Of a stretch of 64,000 nt of DNA, positions 51,577-59,697 are shown one piece after another. How positions within the stretch are numbered: the first letter of the stretch is position 1; every line of letters starts with the position of its first letter. The notes beneath the pieces are model-generated. The model searched no databases. It saw nothing but the letters and a program-made list of their open reading frames with translations, and had not been told where the DNA came from. The stretch comes from Bacillota bacterium (GTDB taxonomy: Bacteria > Bacillota_I > Bacilli_A > Erysipelotrichales > Erysipelotrichaceae): NCBI GenBank assembly GCA_023388995.1, contig JAEWFD010000045.1, positions 62,001 through 126,000 of the forward strand, given 5' to 3'. The position numbers were made by a program, and so were the translations under genes.

Positions 51577-52290
51577 TCACTTCATTCTTCGCGCAAAGTC
51601 GACAAATTTAAATTTATCAGGACGATGCCGTGATTCTGTAAACTGAAAGACCGTAGCATTCTCCAGGTAGGTAAGGCTCTTCACGCTGACCACCACATCA
51701 AATTGCTTCAGATGCAGATATTTGCGATCTTTTTCCGTCGCCGGCTGCACTGTAATTTCTTTCTTGGCAAACCCGATCTTCAAGCCCAGCTTCTGCTCGA
51801 TATATTCATACAAAGAATCCTCTGCAATTTCCCTGGTAATCCCGGGAACAAGTTCGGCATTGAAATAATCGATATCATAAATGATTTTTTCATGATCTAC
51901 CTGCCGCACACGCTCTACCTTGCAAATTGGTGTATCGGCACTTGCCTGCATCAAAGCTTGCATCTTATGATCAGAGCTGGATTCCTCCAGCACGATTACC
52001 ATTGTTTTAATATCGTGACCCAGCATTGGTGCCAGTTCCTTAAAGCTGGTTACGCCGGAAACCAGAAAATCAAACTTGCTGACATCCAATACCGTAGCTT
52101 CTTTGCCCCTTGATTTTTGGATGTAACCATTTTGTTCAAGCATTTGCAAGGACTTGCGAATGGTATCCCGCGACACTTGATAGGCTGCCATCAACTCACT
52201 TTCGGAGGGTAGCTTGTCATTTGCCTTATATTCTTTTGCTTCAATTGCTGCTACTAAATTAGAGTAAATTGTCAGGTATTTGCTTTCCAC
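51577..52290 (-). CDS. treR: GntR-family trehalose operon repressor TreR
   Basis: GntR/HutC-subfamily regulator. I start at the GTG 52288-52290 (ESKYLTIYSNLVAAIEAKEY follows), with GGTGAT upstream; the longer frame has non-family sequence. 237 aa: winged helix DKLPSESELMAAYQVSRDTI then RKSLQMLEQNGYIQKSRGKE, and a C-terminal UTRA ligand domain (PICKVERVRQVDHEKIIYDI, SLTYLENATVFQFTESRHRP). Location upstream of treP and the paired operators support a trehalose-6-phosphate-responsive repressor. Confidence 0.9.
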   Translation of the reverse strand: MESKYLTIYSNLVAAIEAKEYKANDKLPSESELMAAYQVSRDTIRKSLQMLEQNGYIQKSRGKEATVLDVSKFDFLVSGVTSFKELAPMLGHDIKTMVIVLEESSSDHKMQALMQASADTPICKVERVRQVDHEKIIYDIDYFNAELVPGITREIAEDSLYEYIEQKLGLKIGFAKKEITVQPATEKDRKYLHLKQFDVVVSVKSLTYLENATVFQFTESRHRPDKFKFVDFARRMK

Positions 52291-52367
52291 GATTATCACC
52301 ACGTATATTCTACCACTAGATAATGAAAAATGGATGCATGAATTGCTTCTTTTGTACAATCTTATTC

Positions 52368-52390
52368 ACAAAAAAAGGCAGCAGCCTTTT
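52368..52390 (-). terminator. Terminator after dapA
   Basis: AAAGGC-TGCT-GCCTTT then seven T on the minus strand, beginning at the dapA stop. Confidence 0.88.
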
Positions 52391-53260
52391 TTATCGTTTG
52401 TCTTGCATTCCTTCCTGAACCATTTGTTTATGTGCTGCGGTTAATTCAACGAGCGGCAAGCGCACATAAGGTTCACAGCACCCCAAAAGATGCATTGCAT
52501 ATTTAATTGGAACCGGTGAACTCTCGCAAAACAGCAGTTTTGTTTTTTCTTTTAATTGCAGATCAATCTTCGTATGTTCTGTTCCCTGGCGATATCCGGC
52601 AATCACTTCTTTGATTTCATCACCATAAACATGGGAGATCACCGAGACAATGCCATCCATGCCGCTGCGAAGTCCCTCCAGCAACATGCCATCTTCACCG
52701 CTGTAGATGGCAAACGGCTTTTTGATTTGCTCTTTGATGAACGGAATTGGAGCTAAATCCGAGGATGCATACTTATATGCCACAATATTCGGACAATCAT
52801 TTCCTAGACGAATGATCGTTTCCGGCTCAATCACAACACCGCACCGGGAAGGAACCGTATAAATCATCACTGGCAAGGTCATCTGATCGGCAATGGTTTT
52901 CATATGCTGGTAGATGCCCTCTTGCTGCGGCTTGTTGTAGTAAGGAGCAACAATCATAATGCCGTCGACATGAGCAGATTGCGCCATTTTCGCATATTGC
53001 AGAGTCTGAGCAGTATCATTGGTCCCCACACCCGCATAAACCGGTACTCTGCCGTTCACATACCGCATGATGAAATGGTATAGCATCAATCGCTCATCCT
53101 TGGTTAAAGTTGCTGATTCAGCTGTGGTTCCAAGCATAACCAAGCCATCGCTGGAATGGGCAATCAAATGATCCAGAATCAGTTTCAAGGCAGCAAAATC
53201 AATGGTATTTTCCTTTGTAAACGGCGTGATTACCGCCGTCATCACTTGGTGGTCCAGCAT
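52391..53260 (-). CDS. dapA: 4-hydroxy-tetrahydrodipicolinate synthase
   Basis: Class I aldolase condensing pyruvate with aspartate semialdehyde; the product is the substrate for dipicolinate synthase and for lysine/DAP synthesis. 289 aa. Schiff-base Lys163 in NIVAYKYASSDL, Tyr134 in PVMIYTVPSRCGVVIEPE, and GTTAESATLTKDE near residue 44. Several motif positions depart from the usual forms (GTTGE, YNVPxRT, IKEASGD), suggesting a diverged, perhaps spore-dedicated copy. It follows spoVFB with a 2-bp gap and no obvious RBS, so it is probably coupled. Confidence 0.9.
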   Translation of the reverse strand: MLDHQVMTAVITPFTKENTIDFAALKLILDHLIAHSSDGLVMLGTTAESATLTKDERLMLYHFIMRYVNGRVPVYAGVGTNDTAQTLQYAKMAQSAHVDGIMIVAPYYNKPQQEGIYQHMKTIADQMTLPVMIYTVPSRCGVVIEPETIIRLGNDCPNIVAYKYASSDLAPIPFIKEQIKKPFAIYSGEDGMLLEGLRSGMDGIVSVISHVYGDEIKEVIAGYRQGTEHTKIDLQLKEKTKLLFCESSPVPIKYAMHLLGCCEPYVRLPLVELTAAHKQMVQEGMQDKR

Positions 53261-53262
53261 AA

Positions 53263-53847
53263 TTATTTACCGATCGGAGCAAGCAGAACCGGCTGCACTT
53301 GTTTGCCCACCAGTGCGTGGACAATCGCCGCATCTACTTGATCCCAATCACAAACCAAGCTATTTGGCTTGTTGTTGTAATCATCTTGCCGAAGCGGAAT
53401 CATATAAATATTCTTGGCATTCATCATACTCATAATATTCATTCCTGAAATACCTAAGCCATCATTGGTAGATACCCCAAAGATAACCGGTTTTTGATTG
53501 CGCAGCATTCCTTTGGCACCCATGAGTACTGCTGTATCATAGATCCCGTGTGTAAACTTCCCTAGCGAGGTAGCCGTCATCGGCGCTACTACCATCGCCT
53601 TGATATCGCTGTTCATCACAAACATTTCTGCTTCTTGAATTGTCGTAATCACACCTTTGCCGGTGATTCGTTCCAATAGTTCCAAAAAGTCTGCAGCACT
53701 TCCATACCGCGTATCCATGCTGCGCACGCTGTCACTCACAACTGCTGTCATATCGTAGCGGTCTTGCAATCGTTCCATCATATGGATGACTTCCTGATGA
53801 TTGCAGAAGGAACCGGTAATACCAAATGCCAGTTTCACTTTATCCAA
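53263..53847 (-). CDS. spoVFB: Dipicolinate synthase subunit B
   Basis: Flavoprotein-like subunit of dipicolinate synthase, which makes the major spore-core solute in the mother cell. 194 aa. Landmarks: LAFGITGSFCNHQEVIHMME, SDIKAMVVAPMTATSLGKFT, HGIYDTAVLMGAKGMLRNQK and VIFGVSTNDGLG. Start is TTG (53845-53847) with AAGGAG upstream; it overlaps spoVFA by 8 bases. Confidence 0.93.
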   Translation of the reverse strand: MDKVKLAFGITGSFCNHQEVIHMMERLQDRYDMTAVVSDSVRSMDTRYGSAADFLELLERITGKGVITTIQEAEMFVMNSDIKAMVVAPMTATSLGKFTHGIYDTAVLMGAKGMLRNQKPVIFGVSTNDGLGISGMNIMSMMNAKNIYMIPLRQDDYNNKPNSLVCDWDQVDAAIVHALVGKQVQPVLLAPIGK

Positions 53848-54634
53848 GCGAGCTCATCTCCTTTTCTATCGCTTTCGCTATGATTTCACCTGCTGATACA
53901 GGTGTATATATGGCTGGTAAAGTAGGGGCCACAATGCATTTGACACCATACTTCTCACATGCCTGTACATCAATGCCTCCTGGTCTGGAAGCCAGATCCA
54001 GAAACAGCGGTTTATGCGATAGGGATGCAATCATTGTTTCATCAATCACCATTGCCGGTGCCGTATTGATTACAACATCACTGAACTTCGTTTTTTGTTT
54101 CCATGTTTCGTAAGCTTCTTGCGGCATATCTTCCTGCTCATCCACACTCCTGCGAATCACGCATACAGGGGCTTGCAATCCACGCAAGAACGCAGCGATA
54201 TGTTTCCCGCAATGCCCATAGCCGATGATATCGAATGTTACCTCACGAATACCCTGTTCAATATGATCCAGGATATAAGCGAGCACCCCCTGAGCCGTGA
54301 GCAATGCATTGGCTTCAATCACATCTTCTTGTTCCATGAGATAAATTATCTTGCGATTCCATGTCTTTAGTGTTTCATTATAAATACCCGTGAACAAGAG
54401 TGCATCCGGTTTCAGCTGCTGATAATGATCCTGAAAACGCAATTCACCTGAAGGGATCGCAATAGAATGGTGAGAATCAATTCCGCGCACAGGTAAAACA
54501 AGGGCATCCAGTTGGCTTAAATATTGCAAATCATGCTGCTCGGCAAGCCTGATAACAACATATCCGCTTCTTTCCAACCGATCTGCACAGATCTTCTGCC
54601 GGCGATCCAGCATAACCACACCTATCGTTTTCAT
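53840..54634 (-). CDS. spoVFA: Dipicolinate synthase subunit A
   Basis: Rossmann-fold NAD(P)-dependent subunit of dipicolinate synthase. I start at the ATG 54632-54634 (MKTIGVVMLDRRQKICADRL), with GGAG 8 bases upstream; a GTG three codons earlier is possible. 264 aa. The second half has a nucleotide-binding glycine motif (VTFDIIGYGHCGKHIAAFLR) and APAMVIDETMIASLSHKPLF then LDLASRPGGIDVQACE. A mother-cell-type promoter precedes it. First gene of spoVFA-spoVFB-dapA. Confidence 0.93.
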   Translation of the reverse strand: MKTIGVVMLDRRQKICADRLERSGYVVIRLAEQHDLQYLSQLDALVLPVRGIDSHHSIAIPSGELRFQDHYQQLKPDALLFTGIYNETLKTWNRKIIYLMEQEDVIEANALLTAQGVLAYILDHIEQGIREVTFDIIGYGHCGKHIAAFLRGLQAPVCVIRRSVDEQEDMPQEAYETWKQKTKFSDVVINTAPAMVIDETMIASLSHKPLFLDLASRPGGIDVQACEKYGVKCIVAPTLPAIYTPVSAGEIIAKAIEKEMSSLG

Positions 54635-54656
54635 CGTATCCACTCCCTATCAATGC

Positions 54657-54683
54657 TATTGTATGAGCCAGGAAATAGGGGGT
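54657..54683 (-). promoter_or_regulatory. Mother-cell sigma (SigK/SigE-type) promoter of spoVFA
   Basis: Minus strand CATACAATA (54657-54665) fits the -10 CATAnnnTA, with AC at 54682-54683, 16 bp upstream, as in SigK promoters; CATACAAT also fits SigE. In Bacillus spoVF is SigK dependent. It lies 22 bp before the ATG. Confidence 0.6.
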
Positions 54684-54696
54684 ATGGGCATCCAAA

Positions 54697-54719
54697 AGAA
54701 AAAGACCCTTGCGGGTCTT
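54697..54719 (-). terminator. Terminator after pnp
   Basis: AAGACCC-GCAA-GGGTCTT then five T on the minus strand. Confidence 0.88.
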
Positions 54720-54724
54720 AAACG

Positions 54725-56902
54725 TTATTCTTGTGGTTTATGATCTCTTCTGAAAGGAGGTTTTTTCCGCTCTTCTTTCTTTGGTTCTACATAACCTTCC
54801 GGTTTTGGAAGCAAATCTTTGCGGGAAACATTAATACGACCTTTTTCATCGATCTCCGTTACAACAACACGAACTGTATCACCAAGTTTCAATACATCTT
54901 CTACTTTTTCAACACGTTCGTAAGCAATCTTGGAAACATGCAATAACCCGTCTGTACCATTGAACAGGGAAACAAAGGCACCGAATTTTTCAATGCGGAC
55001 AACCTTGCCTTCATAGATTTCACCGACTTGCGCAACTCTGACGATCGCTTCAATTAAGCTTGCAGCTTTTTGAATTGCAGCTTTGTCCTGGTGATAGATA
55101 ATGACACGTCCATCATCCTCAATATCAATTTTGACATTATCGGATTCGGCAATAATCTGGTTGATCATCTTGCCAGCAGGCCCGATAACTTCGCGGATCT
55201 TATCAACCGGAATAACCATCTTATGAATCTTAGGAGCATACTTGGAAACATCTTCTCTTGGCGCAGCAATACATGCATTCATCACATCCAAGATCTGCAT
55301 TCTTCCTTGTTTTGCTTGCTGAAGTGCTTCTCTCATAATTTCTTCGCTTAAACCGGAGATTTTGATATCCATTTGCAATGCGCAAATTCCTTCCGAGGTT
55401 CCGGCTACTTTAAAGTCCATATCCCCTTCATGGTCTTCCATCCCTTGAATATCAGTCAGAATTGTGTAATAATCGCCTTCTTTGATCAAGCCCATTGCAA
55501 TTCCGGCAACCGGTGCCTTGATTGGAACACCTGCCGCCATCAATGCCATTGATGATGCACAAATAGAAGCTTGGGAACTGGAACCATTTGATTCCAATGT
55601 TTCACTGACCACCCGAATGGCATATGGGAATACTTCTTCATTTGGAATCACTTGAAGCAAGGCTTTTTCACCCAATGCTCCATGCCCGATTTCGCGGCGT
55701 CCTGGAGAACCCATGCGTCCTACTTCACCAACGGAGAACGGAGGGAAGTTGTAGTGATGCATAAAGCGTTTGTTTTCCACTTCTGTCAAATCATCTACGA
55801 TTTGGATATCACCCATTGCCCCAAGCGTACAGTTGGACATAACTTGTGTTTCACCGCGGGTGAACAAGGCATTTCCGTGTACTCTAGGCAGCAAATCAAT
55901 TTGAGCATCCAGCGCACGCAGTTCATCGACTTTGCGGCCATCCGGACGAATTTTATCTACTGTAATCAAACGACGCATTTCTTCTTTGACACATTCGTGG
56001 CAAATATCTTTTGCATGCTTGACTGTTTTTGCTTTTGTTTTTTCATCTGCATAGTCTTTTGTTTCATAAGCAGCAGCCGTTTCCGCAATGATTTCATCAA
56101 TTGTACCATAGCGCAGCAATTTTTCTTTAATGCGCATTGCTTCTTTGATGCGCACTTCTACCATTGCTCTGACATCGGCACGCAGTTGGGCATCAATTTC
56201 AGCCAGCACAATAGCCATTTTCGGCTTTGCTAGCACTTGCGCAATTTGTTTTTGGAACGCACAAAGCTGCTTGATGTAATGGTGTCCGAACATAATCGCT
56301 TCCAGCATTGCATCTTCACTTACTTCTTGTGCACTTGCTTCGACCATGTTCACTGCATCTTCCGTACCGGCTATGGACAAGTGGATATCGGATTTTTCCA
56401 ATTCCTCTGCTGTTGGGTTAATAATGTATTCCCCATCAACACGTCCTACAATCACACCGGCAATCGGTCCATTGAACGGAATATCAGAAATGCAAAGTGC
56501 CAAAGAAGCACCAAACATTGCTGTCATTTCCGGCGTGCAATCCTGATTCACCGATAGCACCGTATTGACTACCTGAACTTCATTGCGGAATCCATCCGCA
56601 AACAAAGGCCGAATCGGACGGTCAATCATCCGTGCTGTCAAAGTCGCATGCTCACTTGGTCTGCCTTCTCTTCTTAAAAATCCACCAGGAATCTTACCTA
56701 CGGAATACAATTTTTCCTCAAACGTTACTGTTAATGGGAAAAAATCAATGTCCTTCGCTACTTTACTAGCTGTAGCAGCAGATAAAACGACTGTATCTTC
56801 ATATCTAACCAATACGGAACCGCCTGCTTGTTTGGCGATTTCTCCGCTCTCAACGGTTAGATTTCTTCCGCAAAACTCCAACTGAAATACTTGTTTTGCC
56901 AT
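54725..56902 (-). CDS. pnp: Polyribonucleotide nucleotidyltransferase (PNPase)
   Basis: Trimeric 3'-5' phosphorolytic exoribonuclease in RNA turnover. Start ATG 56900-56902 with GAGGTGAT upstream; 725 aa. Two RNase PH domains (GGFLRREGRPSEHATLTARM, FPYAIRVVSETLESNGSSSQ with GKLMAAG-like core), then the KH motif IGPAGKMINQIIAESDNVKI and S1 domain GEIYEGKVVRIEKFGAFVSL. The charged C-terminal tail ends in a basic segment. It follows rpsO as in most bacteria; spoVFA lies downstream, as in Bacillus. Confidence 0.97.
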   Translation of the reverse strand: MAKQVFQLEFCGRNLTVESGEIAKQAGGSVLVRYEDTVVLSAATASKVAKDIDFFPLTVTFEEKLYSVGKIPGGFLRREGRPSEHATLTARMIDRPIRPLFADGFRNEVQVVNTVLSVNQDCTPEMTAMFGASLALCISDIPFNGPIAGVIVGRVDGEYIINPTAEELEKSDIHLSIAGTEDAVNMVEASAQEVSEDAMLEAIMFGHHYIKQLCAFQKQIAQVLAKPKMAIVLAEIDAQLRADVRAMVEVRIKEAMRIKEKLLRYGTIDEIIAETAAAYETKDYADEKTKAKTVKHAKDICHECVKEEMRRLITVDKIRPDGRKVDELRALDAQIDLLPRVHGNALFTRGETQVMSNCTLGAMGDIQIVDDLTEVENKRFMHHYNFPPFSVGEVGRMGSPGRREIGHGALGEKALLQVIPNEEVFPYAIRVVSETLESNGSSSQASICASSMALMAAGVPIKAPVAGIAMGLIKEGDYYTILTDIQGMEDHEGDMDFKVAGTSEGICALQMDIKISGLSEEIMREALQQAKQGRMQILDVMNACIAAPREDVSKYAPKIHKMVIPVDKIREVIGPAGKMINQIIAESDNVKIDIEDDGRVIIYHQDKAAIQKAASLIEAIVRVAQVGEIYEGKVVRIEKFGAFVSLFNGTDGLLHVSKIAYERVEKVEDVLKLGDTVRVVVTEIDEKGRINVSRKDLLPKPEGYVEPKKEERKKPPFRRDHKPQE

Positions 56903-57011
56903 CGCTATCACCTCTTAATTTTCATATCTCAAGTATTTTACCACATTCTTCTATAAAAAAGTAAAAAAACAACAAAAATTGCTTGAAATTGCAAGAGTAT
57001 GTGCCTTTCGG

Positions 57012-57036
57012 CACAAAAAAACAGCCGAAGCTGCTT
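57012..57036 (-). terminator. Terminator between rpsO and pnp
   Basis: GCAGC-TTCG-GCTGT-type hairpin with a UUCG loop, then seven T on the minus strand. A second GTGCC-GAAA-GGCAC hairpin follows at 57001-57014. Confidence 0.82.
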
Positions 57037-57040
57037 TTCC

Positions 57041-57307
57041 TTATTTTCTTAATCCTAAACGTTCAACCAAAGTACGGTAACGATTTACATCATTATTGCG
57101 TAAATAAGTCATCAAATCGCGGCGACGACCAACTTTTTGCATCAATCCACGCAAAGAAGCATAGTCTTTCTTATGGCTCTTCAAGTGTTCGTTCAAACGG
57201 TTGATTTCTTCAGTCAATACAGCAACTTGTACTTCTACGCTTCCTGTATCTCCTTCTTGGCGAGCATATGCTTGCATGATCGCTTGTTTTTCGTTTTTTG
57301 TCAGCAT
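57041..57307 (-). CDS. rpsO: 30S ribosomal protein S15
   Basis: Primary 16S rRNA-binding protein of the 30S platform. 88 aa with family landmarks GDTGSVEVQVAVLTEEINRL, HLKSHKKDYASLRGLMQKVG and RRRDLMTYLRNNDVNRYRTL. Length and sequence are normal. RBS AAAGGG. It has its own promoter and a structured leader of about 75 nt that could mediate autoregulation by S15. Confidence 0.98.
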   Translation of the reverse strand: MLTKNEKQAIMQAYARQEGDTGSVEVQVAVLTEEINRLNEHLKSHKKDYASLRGLMQKVGRRRDLMTYLRNNDVNRYRTLVERLGLRK

Positions 57308-57385
57308 TGTTTTTACCCTTTCATGTGTTAGTCCCGATTAACCAAGTGAGCAGGCAAGGGGCTCAGACTCCCTAGATAAACGGCT
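57308..57385 (-). promoter_or_regulatory. rpsO 5' leader, possible S15 autoregulatory structure
   Basis: On the minus strand the leader can form TGAGC-CCCTTGCCT-GCTCA and a small GTTA/TAAC stem near ATCGGGAC, close to the start codon. S15 leaders that bind S15 occur widely, but I cannot match this one to a known class. Confidence 0.35.
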
Positions 57386-57390
57386 CAATC

Positions 57391-57419
57391 ATAATACCAC
57401 AAAGTAGCAGCAGAAGCAA
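57391..57419 (-). promoter_or_regulatory. Sigma-A promoter of rpsO
   Basis: TTGCTT (57414-57419), 17-bp spacer, TATTAT (57391-57396) with a TGG extension on the minus strand. Confidence 0.75.
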
Positions 57420-57506
57420 GAATATTCTTTCTTTTCAGTTAATATATCCGGCTTTAAATTCCGGAGCATCTGCTTTATGCGGGACTTGCATCTTTATGCA
57501 AGTCTT

Positions 57507-57947
57507 TTACAGCAATTCACCTAGCGCCACATTAACCGTTTTGCCGTCACTTTTGCCTTTTAATGCTTCCATTGCTTTTTTGATGATAACACCCTTGTTC
57601 TTGACATTTAATTCCAGCTGTTCTGCTTCAACCATCGCTAAAATAGCCTGCTTTACTTCTTCAAGTGTCATTTGCTTAGGCAAATATCCTTCCAAAATCG
57701 CAATTTTCTGCTGCTCCAAGGTAATCAGATCTTCCCGGTTTGCAGGTGTTGCTTCTAAGGCATCTCTTGTTTGTTTCAGTTCTTTTTGAATAATAGTCAA
57801 AGCATCGTCATCAGTCAGCGGTGCATGACTTTCCTTTTCTTTCAAAATCATTGCTGCAATCAATAAGCTGAGGACACCGTTTTTAATTGTTTCCTTATTT
57901 TTATATGCTTCCATTTTTTCTTTTCGTAATTGATCTAACATGCTCAT
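57507..57947 (-). CDS. yqeY: GatB/YqeY domain-containing protein
   Basis: 146-aa protein made only of the tail domain shared with the amidotransferase subunit GatB; it binds RNA in GatB, and its free form has no firm function. Landmarks: LRKEKMEAYKNKETIKNGVL, SLLIAAMILKEKE and LEGYLPKQMTLEEVKQAILA. The start ATG is preceded by GGGATTTTAT. It is monocistronic, divergent from the hydroxyacid dehydrogenase. Confidence 0.93.
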   Translation of the reverse strand: MSMLDQLRKEKMEAYKNKETIKNGVLSLLIAAMILKEKESHAPLTDDDALTIIQKELKQTRDALEATPANREDLITLEQQKIAILEGYLPKQMTLEEVKQAILAMVEAEQLELNVKNKGVIIKKAMEALKGKSDGKTVNVALGELL

Positions 57948-58040
57948 ATAAAATCCCTACTTTCTATTTTAATATTATAGCGCAAAACTATGTTTCTGAA
58001 CACAAAATCGCCTAAAAGTTCGCACCTGTTGATCCAAACC

Positions 58041-58069
58041 TTAACTTTTTGCACAACATCCAGTATAAT
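58041..58069 (+). promoter_or_regulatory. Sigma-A promoter of the hydroxyacid dehydrogenase gene
   Basis: TTAACT (58041-58046), 17-bp spacer, TATAAT (58064-58069). Confidence 0.75.
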
Positions 58070-58088
58070 AAACAACAGAGGTGATTTT

Positions 58089-58958
58089 ATGAAAACAATA
58101 GCTTGGATCGGTACCGGCGTAATGGGCGCTGCCATGGCACGCCATTTAAAAAACCAAGGACATATCGTATATGCCTATAACAGAACAGCAGCAAAAGCAA
58201 AAGCATTGGAGGAATATGGCATCGTCGCTTGTCCTACAATCGCGCAAACCGTGAAAGATGCGGATGTGATTTTTACCATGGTTGGCTTCCCCAGCGATGT
58301 AAAAGAAGTTTTTTATGGTGAAGAAGGAATCTTTGACCATGCAAAGCGCGGTGCCATTGTCATCGACATGACTACATCTTCACCAGTTCTTGCAAAACAA
58401 TTGTTTGATGATGGAGCAAAAAAAGATATTTCAGTATTGGATGCTCCCGTCAGCGGAGGTGATGTCGGAGCGCGAAATGCCACGCTTTCCATCATGGTCG
58501 GCGGTGATGAGGCAATCTATCAGCAAGTTGTGCCCCTGTTTGAAGCCTTGGGCAAAAATATCAATTACATGGGATCTTCCGGATGCGGGCAGCATACCAA
58601 AATGGCGAACCAAATTGCCGTTGCCGGTGCAACTGCCGCAATGAGCGAAGCCATTGTTTATGCCCAAGCAGTTGGCTTGAATCCTGCCAAGATGCTTGCA
58701 GCAATCTCCAGCGGTGCAGCAGGAAGCTGGCAGTTAACCAACAGTGCTCCACGGGTGTTGAATCAAGATTTTGCACCTGGCTTTTTCATCAAGCATTTTG
58801 TGAAGGATATGAAGATCGCCAAAGAAAGCATCGAGCACCATAACATCAACTTGGATATGTTGAATACGGTTTGTGCCATGTATGAAGCATTGATGCGTGA
58901 CGGCTTTGAAAACGATGGTACGCAAGCATTGATTCAGTACTATCGAAACGAAGCATAG
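58089..58958 (+). CDS. Beta-hydroxyacid dehydrogenase (3-hydroxyisobutyrate dehydrogenase family)
   Basis: NAD(P)-dependent short-chain beta-hydroxyacid dehydrogenase. Start ATG 58089 with AGAGGTGA upstream; the longer frame covers the promoter. 289 aa. N-terminal dinucleotide motif WIGTGVMGAAMARHLKNQGH, substrate-binding VLDAPVSGGDVGARNATLSI and catalytic Lys in GSSGCGQHTKMANQIAVAG, then an all-helical C-terminal domain. The exact substrate (3-hydroxyisobutyrate, tartronate semialdehyde, 4-hydroxybutyrate and others are known in the family) is undetermined. Confidence 0.9.
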   Translation: MKTIAWIGTGVMGAAMARHLKNQGHIVYAYNRTAAKAKALEEYGIVACPTIAQTVKDADVIFTMVGFPSDVKEVFYGEEGIFDHAKRGAIVIDMTTSSPVLAKQLFDDGAKKDISVLDAPVSGGDVGARNATLSIMVGGDEAIYQQVVPLFEALGKNINYMGSSGCGQHTKMANQIAVAGATAAMSEAIVYAQAVGLNPAKMLAAISSGAAGSWQLTNSAPRVLNQDFAPGFFIKHFVKDMKIAKESIEHHNINLDMLNTVCAMYEALMRDGFENDGTQALIQYYRNEA

Positions 58959-58993
58959 TAGATCTGCTGCTATGCAGAAGACAGGAGAACAAT

Positions 58994-59551
58994 ATGGACG
59001 TTCCTATTGATGTAACCACTACTGTAATTGAAACGGAACGCTTGTTGCTGCGCGCTTGGGAAGAACGTGACCTGGCAGATTTCTTTGCTTATGCATCTGT
59101 TCCCGGCGTCGGTGAGATGGCCGGCTGGCCAGCGCATCAAACAATCGAAGAAACAAGCAATATCTTAGCAATGTTCCGCGCCGGCAAAAGTGTTTTCGCC
59201 ATCGTTCACAAACAGGACAACAAAGTGATTGGCTCTTTGGGCTTGCACCAATCATGGGCCAATGAAGCCACCGAATATATGCACTTGTATGCCAAAGAAA
59301 TCGGCTATGTGCTGTCCAAATCCTACTGGGGACACGGTTTAATGCCGGAAGCAGTACATGCCGTAATCGATTATTATTTCAAGCATTCCCCGATCAATGC
59401 CTTCACATGCGGACACTTCTGTTCCAACAGCCAATCCCAGCGTGTGATCGAGAAATGCGGCTTTCAGTTTGTGGAACAAAGTACTTACTTTGCTGCCATG
59501 CTGAAACAAACCTTTGAGGACAGAAAATACATTCTTTTGAAAGAGAACTAA
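58994..59551 (+). CDS. GNAT N-acetyltransferase (RimJ/RimL type)
   Basis: 185-aa acetyl-CoA-dependent acetyltransferase. Landmarks: TVIETERLLLRAWEERDLAD, VIGSLGLHQSW, EIGYVLSKSYWGHGLMPEAV (the acetyl-CoA loop) and FCSNSQSQRVIEKCGFQFVE. RBS AGGAGAAC. It lies 35 bp after the dehydrogenase and ends at a terminator, so the two form an operon. The acceptor may be a ribosomal-protein N terminus or an amino compound; not determinable. Confidence 0.9.
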   Translation: MDVPIDVTTTVIETERLLLRAWEERDLADFFAYASVPGVGEMAGWPAHQTIEETSNILAMFRAGKSVFAIVHKQDNKVIGSLGLHQSWANEATEYMHLYAKEIGYVLSKSYWGHGLMPEAVHAVIDYYFKHSPINAFTCGHFCSNSQSQRVIEKCGFQFVEQSTYFAAMLKQTFEDRKYILLKEN

Positions 59552-59577
59552 ACGGATCTGCGGTATCCGTTTTTTTA
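59551..59577 (+). terminator. Terminator after the GNAT gene
   Basis: ACGGAT-CTGCGGT-ATCCGT followed by seven T on the plus strand. Confidence 0.88.
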
Positions 59578-59581
59578 TGCT

Positions 59582-59604
59582 AAAAAAGAGCCTTTCGGCT
59601 CTTT
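59582..59604 (-). terminator. Terminator after hemW
   Basis: AAAGAGCC-GAAA-GGCTCTTT followed by a T run on the minus strand; converges with the GNAT terminator. Confidence 0.85.
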
Positions 59605-59697
59605 GAACATGATGCATTGATGCATATTGTTCCTATCGGGCAATATACGGTACGCCATGTCTGATTTTAGTATGATCCCTATTGGCATCTTTATGCA

